Origin: Amorphophallus konjac
Lineage: Eukaryota > Streptophyta > Magnoliopsida > Alismatales > Araceae
NCBI GenBank assembly: GCA_022559845.1
Contig: CM040124.1
Location: 66,921,491-66,985,490 of the forward strand
DNA: 64,000 bases
Reading direction: 5' to 3'
The translations under genes and the position numbers were made by a program. This document shows, one piece after another, positions 10,791-21,024 of the stretch. Every line of letters begins with the position of its first letter. The first letter of the stretch is position 1. Under the pieces are notes generated by a model. That model saw nothing but the letters and a program-made list of their open reading frames with translations. It had not been told where the DNA came from and searched no databases.

Positions 10791-12322
10791 GCCGCAAGCC
10801 GATAGCAAAATTACCAAGTCTCATATTGCAAGAATGGAGACTGCTGGAGCAATTAGCTAGTTCATGCATCAATGTTGGCGAGGATCGGGTTATGATTGCA
10901 CAGATTCAGCTTCGTCTAGAGTTATTATTGGAAATTGAGTCCTTGTAAGATAATGATCCGGTATTAGTAGAGATCAAGGAAAGCTTGAGAAATAGACCTG
11001 ATTTCATGTTAGCCGAGGACGGCCGGTTATTATTTCAAGGCAGGACATGTGTGCCTGACGTGGCTGAGGTAAAGAGCAAGATCTTGGAAGAAGCTCATAG
11101 GTCCAGGTATACTATTCATCCTGGAGGCACTAAGATGTATCGAGACTTGAAAAGATCTTTTTGGTGGCCGAATATGAAGAAGGAAGTTGCAGAATTTGTA
11201 AGCAGATGTTTAGTGTGTCAACAAGTCAAGGCGGAGCATTTCATACTGCAGGGAAATTAAAACCACTTGATATACCTCAATGTAAGTGGGAGAGCATTGG
11301 TATAAATTTTATCATGGGTCTACCTAGGACTCGTGGTGGATTCGACGCAATATGGGTCATTGTCGATAGATTGACTAAGTCTGCCCATTTCTTGTCCATT
11401 AAGTCCAAATGGACAGTTGATGTCTTGTCCGCTCTATATATGAAGGAAATTGTAAGACTTCATGGAATACCAGTTAGTATTGTGTCTGATAGAGACCCCA
11501 GGTTCACTTCGCATTTTTGGAAAGGATTACAAGAATCCCTGGGTACTCGTCTGAATTTCAGTACCGCTTTTCATCCTCAAACAGATGGACAGACTGAAAG
11601 GACCAATCAGATTGTGGTAGATATGCTTAGGGCTTGTGTGATTGATTTTGGAGGCTGTTGGCATGAGCATTTGGCTCTGATTGAATTCACCTACAACAAT
11701 AGTTACCAGTCCAGTATCCAGATGGCCCCGTTTGAAGCTCTGTATGGAAGAAGCTGTCGATCCCCATTATGTTGGGGTGAGGTAGGTGAGAAGCAATGGT
11801 TGGGACCAGATCTCATTTCAGAATCATCATCAGAGACCGTTGCAAGTGGCACAATCAAGACAGAAGAGTTATGCTGATAATAGGAGGAGAGCCTTAGAAC
11901 TTCAAGCTGGCGAGCATGTATTCTTGAAAGTTTCACCAAAAAGAGGAATCCAAAGGTTCGGTATTCGTGGGAAGTTAAGTCCAAGATATGTTGGTCCATT
12001 CGAGATTCTGGAAAGAATTGGAGAAGTTACTTACATATTAGCTTTACCACCTCAGTTATCTGGAGTGCACAATGTCTTTCACGTATCGATGTTGCGGAAG
12101 TATGTGTCTGACCCCACTCACATCATTCAAGATGCGGATTTGGAATTGAAAGAAGATATGACTTATGAAGAAAGACCCATCAAGATTTTGGACCGCAAAC
12201 AGTAGCAACTCAAGAATCGTTCCATACCTATGGTCAAGGTTCAGTGGAGCCGACGTGGAACTGAAGAAGTTACTTGGGAGTCTGAAGATGTTATTCGGAA
12301 GCAATACCATGATTTATTCTAA
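10791..12322 (+). pseudogene. pol: Gypsy A integrase and C-terminal tail remnant
   Basis: The reading moves between two frames. A zinc-binding N-terminal part (HRSRYTIHPG through CLVCQQVKAEH, 11095-11240) is followed by the catalytic core in another frame (11255-11800) with SDRDPRF and QTDGQTERTNQ. A deletion near 11810-11835 then shifts the frame again before the tail (LQAGEHVFLKVSP to RKQYHDLF, ending at 12322), which has one stop at 12203. The first catalytic Asp of the D,D(35)E triad is Asn here (GINFIMGL versus SMDFIMGL in Gypsy B), so strand transfer would be lost even without the frameshifts. The tail resembles the chromodomain-type end of Tekay-like elements. Confidence 0.88.
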
Positions 12323-12385
12323 GGTCAGTAATCTCACTCCCCATTTTTCAACAAAGAGCAGTGAATTTGGAGGACCAAATTCTTT

Positions 12386-12399
12386 AAAGCGGGGGAGGG
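12386..12399 (+). other. Gypsy A polypurine tract
   Basis: AAAGCGGGGGAGGG directly precedes the 3' LTR start TGTAGCACCCC at 12400. It is where plus-strand DNA synthesis would be primed, and it marks the internal/LTR boundary. Confidence 0.9.
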
Positions 12400-13083
12400 T
12401 GTAGCACCCCGGCATTTAAAACGAATAATAATAATAATAATACAACAATTTACAAGAAAATTGGCAGAAAATACGATAAGTAAAAAGTTGACCAATTTAT
12501 AAAAATTCTGTAAAATAATATTCGTATATAGGACTAATAACTTAGTAAGTTTGTCTTCTGCAGTCAGCCCAAAATAAAATTTTAAGTGAGCCGAATTAGC
12601 AATATTAGGCCCAAATCAACACTTAGTCCAATTCTTGATCAATTAAGCCAAAATCGGATCCAAATGAACAACCTTGATTAGTTGATCATTTCCCCTCTCG
12701 ATCCCCATCGAAACCCTAACCCTAGTAAGAGTACTTGGAGGAGAACGGCGACGGTGACTTGGTCTCGCGCTATTCGCGCACCCCACGATTCGGAGGACTC
12801 TATCTCCCCGAATAGAACCCTCTAGAGAGCAATTAACCCTATAAAATCAATCCTTAGTCACCCAAGAAGAGTTTAGATGTTGTGACGGCCGTCTAGGTGC
12901 GTGGACGAGGGTGGATTCCGGCGATCATCAGAGAGGTGTTCCGTGCGCGATTGGAGTTCTTCATCCCTCGATTAAGGTAGGTGATAGTAGACCAAACCCT
13001 AAGTACTATATACCGTTGAAAACGTCTCTGAGTCTTCTTTCCATTGATGCCTAAAGCCCTAATTTTGGTTAAGCATCATGTGC
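12400..13083 (+). repeat. Gypsy A 3' LTR, first part
   Basis: This matches the first about 700 bases of the 5' LTR, minus a block of about 30 bases (around 4770-4805), and then stops at CATGTGC, where Gypsy B begins. It continues at 41572. Confidence 0.92.
13079..13083. other. Target duplication of Gypsy B, left copy
   Basis: TGTGC directly precedes the Gypsy B LTR and is repeated at 41567-41571 after the last Gypsy B LTR. The uninterrupted 5' LTR of Gypsy A reads continuously across the homologous point (near 5258). Confidence 0.9.
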
Positions 13084-14581
13084 TGTCACGCCCCGAGCGC
13101 GGAAGATACCCGGAGATGCGCGACGAGTTTATATCAATCATGTCAATCAGAGTAGTAGTGTATTCGACACAAAGACAGAGTGCGCAAATATTATGATAAC
13201 CCAATCCATTTATTCCTTTAATAAGAATATGTCTATTACAAACCCTTGCAAATACTAGACTCAATAAAAATAAAAGAAAAGTACAATTCTGACTCAAGAA
13301 AATATAGATAAGACAGGACTGATGGACGCTTGAATAGCTCTAACTCTTTCACTCTTGACCATCCCCTTCAGATTGAGTTCCCCCATCATCGGACTTACCT
13401 AAAAAGTATGGAAACACTGAGTGAGCGAACGCTCAGTAGGAAATTATATCTCAAGAACTAGCAATGGATTTAAGTAATTATATTTTTCCATGAATGCACT
13501 ATAGCTATGCATGCTCACAAAACGACAAGATAGAGAGAGAGTATAACAATAAGATAGCAGGAAGAACTAGTCATGAACTTTCAAGAACTTATCAAGCAGA
13601 TATCAAGACTTTCAAGCAAGTGTATTCATCATGTCATGTTGGAATTTGGCTATTATGTTTCCAGCAAGCGAGTATACAATTACCCTTTTTCGGGCCACGC
13701 AAGTCATGTAATATCAAGTCAAGTACAAGTACAATATTGGTGGAATGTTCAATCAAGCTAGTCATGCACTTCGGTATAATGCCAATACCATGATCAATCA
13801 ACTCCCATGGGCACAAGTACTTTCGGGTGCTCCTCCCAGGACCAGATCGGGCCCTATATGCGCAGGCATTAATCATGTATTTTTAACATCCACTTTTGTA
13901 TATAGCCAATATGGAATTTCGAGGATAAAGCTTGTAGACACGTAGGATAGACTTTGATAGAATAGAGTCCAAAATATGACACTTGACATAGATAGGCGAT
14001 AATAACGGTACAATCACAATTATCGATAAAACACTAGGTGGAATTGGTTCCCTAACTTGGGTACCATGACAAACAAGTATGGACATTCTTTATATAGAGT
14101 TGAGGTCCACAAGAACATCAAGTTTAATATAGAATTGGGGTTTACAAGAACATCATAACAATGTTGATATAGAATTGGGGTTTACAAGAACATCATAACA
14201 ATGTCATGCTTTACCCCGTTCATTAAGATAATTCTCATATCATACACATGGCATGACATGAGGGCCGGTATACCATGTTTCTATAGAGTGACATGGCAAA
14301 GATTGTGTAATGGGTTTTTATGGTACAACCTGCTCAGTCGGCCTTGAGGGAATCCAAGGCTCGAGGAGTCTTACGGAGGTCTCTATGACTAACTCGCTAG
14401 TCCAAAGGAACGGAATGTCCAATGGAGAGCTTGTATGTCACTGAGAGTTAATGGGTAAACGATAAAACATCCTGAAACATGGGACTATATTCACGGAGTG
14501 GAATATAGTGCCGATATTATACTTATATATTGAAACCCTCGGTTATCAGTATCAGTGAAAATCATAACTCAGGAAAGTAGC

Positions 14582-15062
14582 GACTTAGGTAAAGTCATTT
14601 TTAATGAAATTAACGCCTCTTACAAGGGCATTTAATTACAATTTTGACGACTTATACAGCAGTCGTCCATTCTGTATTTCTATTTTTACAGAATTTAGAT
14701 AATATGGAATTTTAGCAAAAAATGCGCCCTGGACAGGGGCGTTACTTTTCAATTAGCGCCCTGTTCTGGGGCGTCAGTTCAATAAGAGGCGACCTAGACA
14801 AGGTCTTGAATTCAAGAATTTATCAATTTTCAGATAATAAAATTTCAGGAAATGAGGTACATGGTCATGACAAGATAAATAACAGGATTTCACAGGTATA
14901 CTCATGCAACATATTATATTCATGGTTACATAGCTATTAAATTTTTAACGTGAGTATTTATTAATTACATGAAATTGATGACTTCTGGTAGGGCGTCAAA
15001 ATAATAATTAGCGCCCTAATGTGGGTCGCTTCTTCAAATTAGCGCCCTGGTCAAGGGCGTTT
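14582..15062. repeat. Stem-loop word cluster 1 in Gypsy B LTR1
   Basis: About nine words of 16-25 bases have complementary arms of differing sequence: GACTT/AAGTC (14582-14597), AACGCC/GGCATT (14613-14632; GGCGTT in LTR2 and LTR3), GACGAC/GTCGTC (14646-14667), GCGCCC/GGGCGT (14724-14742, 14756-14774, 15043-15061) and GACC/GGTC (14791-14805), among others. In element orientation the cluster lies downstream of the TATA box, so it would be in the RNA leader. Copies lie at about 32740-33215 and 40195-40680. Confidence 0.8.
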
Positions 15063-15469
15063 CTTTTAAATTTTAGAGAAAACTTTTGAAATCGTAATAA
15101 AACTATATGCATGGATGACTGATGGTATTTATTAAAGATCTTATGCTAGTTTGGGCTGCGTTCCTGAGAAAACCTACCTTTCGTTGAAGATTAACCGGAT
15201 AAAGAAACGGTACTCTGTTACGAACAGAGTATGATGTCTTGCAGGAGATAAAGGAGAGGCAGAAGATGAAGATGGACGAAGAATACCCGATCTTCAGTCA
15301 AAAGGGGTGATCGTCTTCACACCACAGGCAACCTGTAGAGGAAGAGGAAAGACGAACGATCATTATCTTCCTTAAACCATGACTGAAGGAAAAGAAGAAC
15401 ACTACCTGTTCTTCGTGCACGGCAGCAGCAGACGAACGCCAAAATAGCGATCAGGGCTTGATTAGGGAG

Positions 15470-15478
15470 TATTTATAG
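15470..15478 (-). promoter_or_regulatory. Gypsy B LTR1 TATA box
   Basis: The minus strand reads CTATAAATA, and the same site occurs in LTR2 (33626-33634) and LTR3 (41087-41095). It is the best promoter candidate in this LTR. Its place between the two word clusters means one cluster would be promoter-side and the other transcribed. Confidence 0.65.
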
Positions 15479-15617
15479 AGTTTTTAGGATCGTACTGGAG
15501 TTATAGTTTGATTAAGGGTAGTATTGCCATGATAGAGTCCCTACTATATTCAACTTTCGACGTAGTTATCCAGAACTTACTCTGCATAGACTCCTGGGTC
15601 GAACGAAACTCGAACTG

Positions 15618-15838
15618 AATTAACGTCCTAAGTGAGGGCGTTAATTTAAATTGACGCCTTGTCAAGCGTCATTTCTTATGTGAAACGCGTCCATGTAGAG
15701 GGCGTCACTTATACTTGCCCCTTTTTATTTATGTTGGCCGCTGAGAATTGACGACCTCATCTGTTGGCATCCTTTCTGGAATTCGCGCCTTGTATAAGGG
15801 CATTTCTTCTTGAAGTAGCGCCTTGACCCAAGGCGTTA
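15618..15838. repeat. Stem-loop word cluster 2 in Gypsy B LTR1
   Basis: Six words lie upstream of the TATA box in element orientation. AATTAACG/CGTTAATT (15618-15646) is a perfect 8-bp stem, TGACGC/GCGTCA (15652-15671) a perfect 6-bp stem, and AGCGCCTT/AAGGCGTT (15817-15837) pairs at seven of eight positions with a G-T. Copies lie at about 33775-34000 and 41235-41460. Confidence 0.8.
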
Positions 15839-15949
15839 TTTTCCTTCTGGCTTATTCTTATGCGTTTAGGCTTTCATCATCTATTTACTTATCTTTTATT
15901 TTAATTTGATTTATTTTCCAAAATCTTTATTTTTTCCAGGGTTGCTACA

Positions 15950-15967
15950 CCCTCCCCCACTTAAAAG
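15950..15967 (-). other. Gypsy B1 polypurine tract
   Basis: The minus strand reads CTTTTAAGTGGGGGAGGG immediately before the LTR1 start TGTAGCAACCC. The same boundary recurs at 34106-34123 for internal B2. Confidence 0.9.
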
Positions 15968-16022
15968 AATTTGGTCCCCAAATTCCATAGTATATATATG
16001 TGGACAGTGTAGAGTATATACC

Positions 16023-17616
16023 TTAAAATAATTCTGGAAATTGCTTCCTCATGAATTCCTCTGTCTCCCATGTGGCTTCATGATCGGAGCTCTTATTCCA
16101 TTGTACTTTTAGCATGGGAATAACCTTATTCCTTAGAGTACGTACTTCACGATCTAGTATCTTTATGGGCTTCTGTTCATATGTGAGATCCTTCTGGATA
16201 ACTAAGTCTCCATGATCAATAATATGCGATGGATCGTGCACATACTTCTTCAACATAGATATGTGGAATACATTATGCACTTCAGACAATTGAGGAGGCA
16301 ATGCGATGCGATAAGCAACCTCGCCAACCCTTTCCAGTATCTCAAAAGGTCCAATGAATCTTGGTGTAAGCTTGCCCTTAACACCAAATCTCCGTATGCC
16401 ACGTCCAGGCGATATCTTGAGAAATACGTGATCTCCCACTTGGAATTCGAGATCTCTCCTTCTTGTGTCAGCATAAGTCTTTTGTCTAGACTGAGCTACT
16501 TGCAGTCTTTCTCTAATCAATTGTATCTTCTCGGTGGTATCCCTTACCATATCTGGACCTAATAATTGTTTTTCTCCAACTTCGTCCCAGCATAAGAGTG
16601 ATCTGCAACTCCTTCCGTATAAAGCTTCGAAAGGTGCCATTTGTATACTTGCCTGGTAGCTATTATTGTATGCAAATTCCACCAACGGCAAGTGATCATG
16701 CCAGCTTCCATCGAAATCAATGATGCAAGCTCTGAGCATATCTTCAACCACCTGATTAGTTCTCTCGTCTGACCATCCGTTTGAGGGTGAAAAGCTGTAC
16801 TAAAGTTAAGTCTTGTTCCCAACGAATGTTGTAGTCCCTTCCAAAAATGAGAAGTAAAACGGGGATCTCTGTCAGACACGATTGAAATAGGAATACCATG
16901 TAATCTGACTATTTCCTTGATGTATAATGTAGCCAAAACATCAACTGACCATCGACTCTTTATTGGCAAGAAATGCGCCGATTTAGTCAATCGGTCAATA
17001 ATAACCCATATTCCATCATGTCCTCCTTTTGATTTAGATAAACCCATAATGAAATCCATACTAATATTCTCCCACTTCCATTTAGGGATATCTAGAGGAT
17101 GTAGTTTTCGAGCAGGCTTTGGGTGTTCCGCCTTGACCTGTTGGCATGTGAGACAGTGCGACACGTAGTCTGCTATTTCCCTTTTCATGTTGGGCCACCA
17201 AAAATTCCTCTTCACATCTTGGTACATTTTGGTCGATCCAGGATGAATCGTGTACCTTGATCTATGAGCTTCATCTAAGATCTTCTTCTTTAACTCGGGA
17301 CAATCCGGTATGCAAGTTCTATTCTTAAACATTAATCTCCCTTCACAAGTTATTTGGAAATCAGATTGTCCTTCCAGTTTGCCTTTGATCTCTACTAATA
17401 TTGGGTCATTATCTTGAAGCGCTCGTATTTCAGATAATAGGTCTGGATGAATGCTTATATGAGATAATGTGACACATTGAAAGTCTGTGTCCATGCTTAT
17501 ATTGAGTTCAGAGAATTGCTCCAGCAATTTTCATTCTTGAATCATACAATTGGCTAACAGTGCTCTCGGCTTTCGACTAAGGGCATCTGCTACATGGTTA
17601 CCCTTTCCGGGATGAT
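16023..17616 (-). pseudogene. pol: Gypsy B1 integrase part of pol, before Copia C
   Basis: On the minus strand this holds the end of the RNase H linker ([11 protein letters not shown]), the integrase zinc-binding region (HRSRYTIHPG, CLTCQQVKAEH), the catalytic core (SMDFIMGLSKSKGG, SDRDPRF, QTDGQT) and the C-terminal tail ending MRKQFPELF at 16023. Two breaks are seen: a Trp-to-stop (TGA) at 17531-17533, and a one-base loss near 16768 that shifts the frame just after QTDGQT. The first and second catalytic Asp are kept. The upstream part of pol lies beyond the Copia C insertion and resumes at 28201. Confidence 0.9.
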
Positions 17617-17621
17617 ATTGT
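17617..17621. other. Target duplication of Copia C, left copy
   Basis: ATTGT precedes the Copia C 5' LTR and recurs at 28196-28200 after its 3' LTR. Internal B2 (near 35770-35790) shows the uninterrupted sequence with ATTGT once. Confidence 0.95.
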
Positions 17622-17919
17622 TGTTGTGCCCCTGTGGTTTTGATGATGGTTTTGATGATTGGTTGTTGATGTGAGCTTATCAAATGTTCAGTCATCTTGC
17701 TGCTCAGATTAGATTAACATATTTGATGTTTCAGTCTTGTTACATGTTAAACTGATGCATAAAGCATTCATTCATTGCTGTGGTTTTGATGATTGATATT
17801 GTACTTTGATGATAGCAATGATATAGTGTTTTCATGACATTGTGCCTTGATGATTGCATCATGACTGTGACTGGTACAACTGATATATTGTTTATGTTAG
17901 ACTTATGTTATGCGCATAG

Positions 17920-18430
17920 TCTATACAGTGCTTCGTGGGGTTTATGCCCTAAGTCTATTCACTGCACAGCAAGCTCAAAGTCGATACATTGAGCGTCTCA
18001 TGCATCATTCGTCTAAGTCCATACATTGGACTGTAGTGTGCATTTGGCGAACACATCGCAAGTCTAGACATTGCACTGAAGCATGCATTTCCTTAAAGTC
18101 TATACATCGGACTGGTTTGCATTGGCTAAGTATATACAACGTCAGCTCATGCCTTGTCTTAGACAAAGTCTATACAATGGCTTTGGGTCTCCAAGTCTAT
18201 ACAGCCTTTTGCTTCGCCAAAGTCTGTACATTGGTCTGCATAAGCTAAGTGTTTACATCGTCTGCTGTGAGGACAGCAAGTCTGTACGCTGGCCTTCTTT
18301 CATGATAAACTACAAGTCTACACATTCAACTCTGGTCTTCCAAGTCTGTACAGCGTGAAGTCTATACTTTGGCACTGTAGCTCGCTCGTGCAAGTCTATA
18401 CTTTGGACTGTTCTTCAAGTCTGTACATCA
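17920..18430. repeat. AAGTCTATACATTGG word array, Copia C 5' LTR
   Basis: About 17 variants of AAGTCTATACATTGG occur, 16-47 bases apart, for example at 17975, 18013, 18095, 18164, 18191, 18357 and 18389. Several continue into GACT, giving AGTC...GACT inverted arms; the clearest is AGTCC/GGACT at 18014-18030. The array is repeated in the 3' LTR at about 25243-25755, and one further word occurs at 19450. Confidence 0.85.
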
Positions 18431-18444
18431 GATTTGACTCAATC

Positions 18445-19400
18445 TTCGTGCTGTTTCTGTACTTGAGCTTTCGTGTTGTTTCCCCTCACTAACACGAAAA
18501 GATCTCGTGTCGTATGAGCTTACAACACTTCGTGTTGATTTCCATGCGTAACAGGAAAGCTTGTATGAGGTTAGACCTCGTGCCGTTTCCCTTGTCTTCA
18601 TCTTCGTGTTGTTTTAGTGTCTACGTCTCCGTGTTATTTTTATGGTTCTGTCTGAGTGTTGGTCCTTCATTTTTGACTTAGTGTCTTTCTCGCCTTGACC
18701 ACACTTTGTGTCGATTCTTGTTTTTCTTACCTCGTGTCGTTTTCTTCTTTTCTCGTGTAGGACGTATCTGACCTCGTGTCATCTTCCCTATCATGTCTTC
18801 GTGTTGTTTTTGTCTTCAACACGTGTTAGTTCTGTTCAGTTCGTGTCGTTGTCAGTCCGTGTTGTTTTCAACCCGTGTCGATCACTGTTTTTACGTCGTA
18901 TTGTTCCTGTTACACTTAGTGCCGTTCCTGTTTCGTCTTCATGTTGTCTTCACCCCGTGTCGATTTCAATTTCATCTTCGTGTCGTTTTTACTTCTTGTC
19001 ATTTTGACTTCGTGTCAAAATTACTTTGTTGTCTCCATGACTTCGTGTCGTTTCTCCGTCTCAGGTCTTCGTGTCGTATTTTCCACACCGCGTGTCGTTG
19101 TCGCTTTAGTAACCTCACATCGTATCGGTTACTGCTGCCTCCATGTCTTCGTGTCATTTTTGTTTCACTGCGTGCAGAACATTGCAGCACCTCGTGTTGC
19201 TTTCTTTATACCATCTCGTGTCGTTTTCCAGTGAATCTCGTGTCATCTTTTACGTCTACTTGTTCAACCCCGTGTCAACTTCTCTGTTCGTCTTCGTGTT
19301 GTTTTCAACTCGTGACGGTTTTTGTCATTTCACTTCGTGTCGTTTCCTTATTCTGTCTTCGTGTTGTCTCCGTGTTGTTGCCGTTTGTTAGCTCGTGTTG
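18445..19400. repeat. TCGTGTCGTTTT word array, Copia C 5' LTR
   Basis: About 40 variants of CTTCGTGTCGTTTT occur roughly every 25 bases. The repeat is mostly direct. A few units form perfect short palindromes, such as AACACGTGTT near 18822 and ACACGA...TCGTGT near 18492-18510. The 3' LTR copy (about 25775-26690) lacks about 30 bases, a change of a unit or so. The long Ser/Cys/Val-rich open frames here are translations of this repeat. Confidence 0.85.
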
Positions 19401-19644
19401 TTTCATTCTAACCTCGTCCAGGTTTCTTCTAAAACGCTGTTCTTCTGATAAGTCTATACAGAGTTATTCTTTAAACTAATGACTTATCCGATACCCTGTT
19501 TTACAGGTGCTTTGATCGTGAAGCTTAAGGAGGGCACGTGATCCGAGGTTGGAATAAAGCCTGCTGAGAGACTGCCACGTGGTCCGAATTCTTAGGGCTG
19601 GAAATGTGGAGGTCACACGTCGTGGCTGATGCTGCTGCTGCTGC

Positions 19645-19653
19645 TATATATAT
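19645..19653 (+). promoter_or_regulatory. Copia C 5' LTR TATA box
   Basis: TATATATAT follows a GCTGCTGCTGCT run and precedes a purine-rich leader of about 200 bases. The 3' LTR copy is at about 26941-26949. Both word arrays are upstream and the hairpin array is downstream, so transcription from here would carry the hairpins in the RNA leader. Confidence 0.7.
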
Positions 19654-20062
19654 GAGACCTTCGTCCACAGATGAAGGTGATCGAGTTGGCGAGAAGAAAA
19701 GCGTATACAGAGAGCCACGATCCAGATAGAAGAAGAAAAGAGAAAGAAGAAGAGTAGAAGGAGAAGAAGAGAGGTAGAGAGCTCGAGAAGAGTGTGAAGA
19801 GAAGAAGAAGCAGAGAGTGAGAGGAGATCAGAAGAAAGAGAAAGAAAGATAGAGAGTGAGCGAGAGAGCTCGTGAAGAAGAAGGAAGATCTTACCTGAAG
19901 ATCCGTCTACTGGACCGTGGATCAAATCCAGGCCAGTCAGCTCCGTTGAGAGCCACATTGTGCACTTCATCTTTCAGCTTTCTGTTTTGCTGAAGTCATT
20001 TTCGTTTATTGTTTTTCCTTTGTTTTCTGGTTTGCTGTGTTTCCGATACTCTGTAGAGAGGT

Positions 20063-20385
20063 CGGGGTTCCTCCTGTTAGTTCAGGAGAAGGGAGATTGA
20101 TACCTCCGGTTGCAAGCAAGCAGGTGGGCCGCTTGTGGGTTCCCTCCGGATTGGAGGAAGGGAGATTTATCTCCGGTTGTGCTTCCCTCTGGTGTTCAGA
20201 GGAAGAGAGACTTGGGTCTCTAGGTTTCCCCTCCGGGTTGGAGGAAGGGAGACTTGTCTCCGGTTCTGGGCTTGTGGATTCAAGTCCAGGGGTTCCCTCC
20301 AGGTTTGGAGGAAGAGAGACCGTGTGTCTCTGGTTTGCTAGTGACTGGTGTGACTAGTGGTTCCCTCCGGTTGGGAGGAAGAGGG
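20063..20385 (+). repeat. Hairpin repeat array in Copia C leader
   Basis: About six units of 45-65 bases share the plan GGTTCCCTCCGG, 4-6 bases, TTGGAGGAAGGGAGA, then a variable GTCTCCGG-type tail. Within each unit CCCTCC can pair with GGAGG or GGGAG. Units are centred near 20080, 20145, 20195, 20240, 20305 and 20370. The same array is in the 3' LTR at about 27360-27685. Confidence 0.8.
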
Positions 20386-20904
20386 GAGGCTGTTCCCCTG
20401 GTCAAGCTGTTTGGCAGCATTTGTTGCAGACTGAGTCTGCTGTTTCTAGCGTGAGCTAGTGGTAGCCACACTCGGTTTGAGTGTGGGGTGGATGTAGGTC
20501 TGCTGGACCGAACCACCTAAAAACCTCTGTGCAGTGGTTTGATTTCTCTATATGTTTTTGCTTCCGCTAGATGTTTGCATAGGGGCGCTCCAAGTGTTTG
20601 ATCACAGGTTCATTAAATGATTTAATCAGATCTTGTTCTGAGTGTTTAATCTGTTGAGTGAGCGAAAGTTTATTTGAGTGAAAGAATGGTTTGAATGAAT
20701 ACTTAGGTGCGCTTTGCTTTGGTTGCTCACTGTCTGTTTGTTGAATTCCGCTACTGCTAATTAGTCTTTCAGACTTGATATATCTGTCTAGTTAGCATTC
20801 TAGATAGTTAGTGAGCATCATATTTTTAATTGGGTGAAGGTTCTTAAATAGGGTATATTCATTCACCCCCCCCCCCTTCTGAATACTGCACCTAACCCAA
20901 CAAT

Positions 20905-20916
20905 TGGTATCAGAGC
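20905..20916 (+). other. Copia C primer-binding site (tRNA-iMet)
   Basis: TGGTATCAGAGC lies two bases after the 5' LTR end at 20902. Confidence 0.92.
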
Positions 20917-21024
20917 GGTGTCTGCATACAAGGTCCAGCGACCTGCAGATCGATCTTGCGGTCTTAGGTGCTAATTTGCTTTTAGTGCATCAATATTCCT
21001 GTTGCATTAATCTGTTGTGCTGTC

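Larger units (their letters stand above)
13084..15949 (-). repeat. Gypsy B LTR1 (3' LTR of the tandem)
   Basis: On the plus strand it runs from TGTCACGCCCCGAG to GGGTTGCTACA and is followed by the minus-strand polypurine tract. A TATA box (CTATAAATA, minus, 15470-15478) sits between two clusters of stem-loop words. It differs from LTR3 at about 10 of the first 400 bases. No open frame in it resembles a protein domain. Confidence 0.92.
17622..20902 (+). repeat. Copia C 5' LTR (3,281 bp)
   Basis: It runs from TGTTGTGCCCCTG to CCTAACCCAACA. In order it contains an array of AAGTCTATACATTGG-like words (17920-18430), an array of TCGTGTCGTTTT-like words (18445-19400), a TATA box (19645-19653), a GA-rich leader (19690-19890), a run of about six hairpin units (20063-20385), a conserved box near 20475-20520, a C-run near 20865, and the end. 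The LTR is unusually long for copia. Open frames through the arrays are repeat translations. Confidence 0.95.

Noticed and set aside
17920..18430. CRISPR-like look of the AAGTCTATACATTGG array
   Set aside because: Spacing varies from 16 to 47 bases, units are divergent, the array sits inside a plant LTR and is duplicated in the other LTR. There are no cas genes.
18793..19479. 228-residue Ser/Cys/Val-rich open frame
   Set aside because: It is a translation of the TCGTGTCGTTTT array, and the 3' LTR copy changes frame because of an indel. No start context or domain supports a protein.
19644..19970. 108-residue minus-strand open frame identical in both Copia C LTRs
   Set aside because: Identity follows from LTR duplication. 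The Leu/Ser runs come from the GA-rich leader read in reverse.
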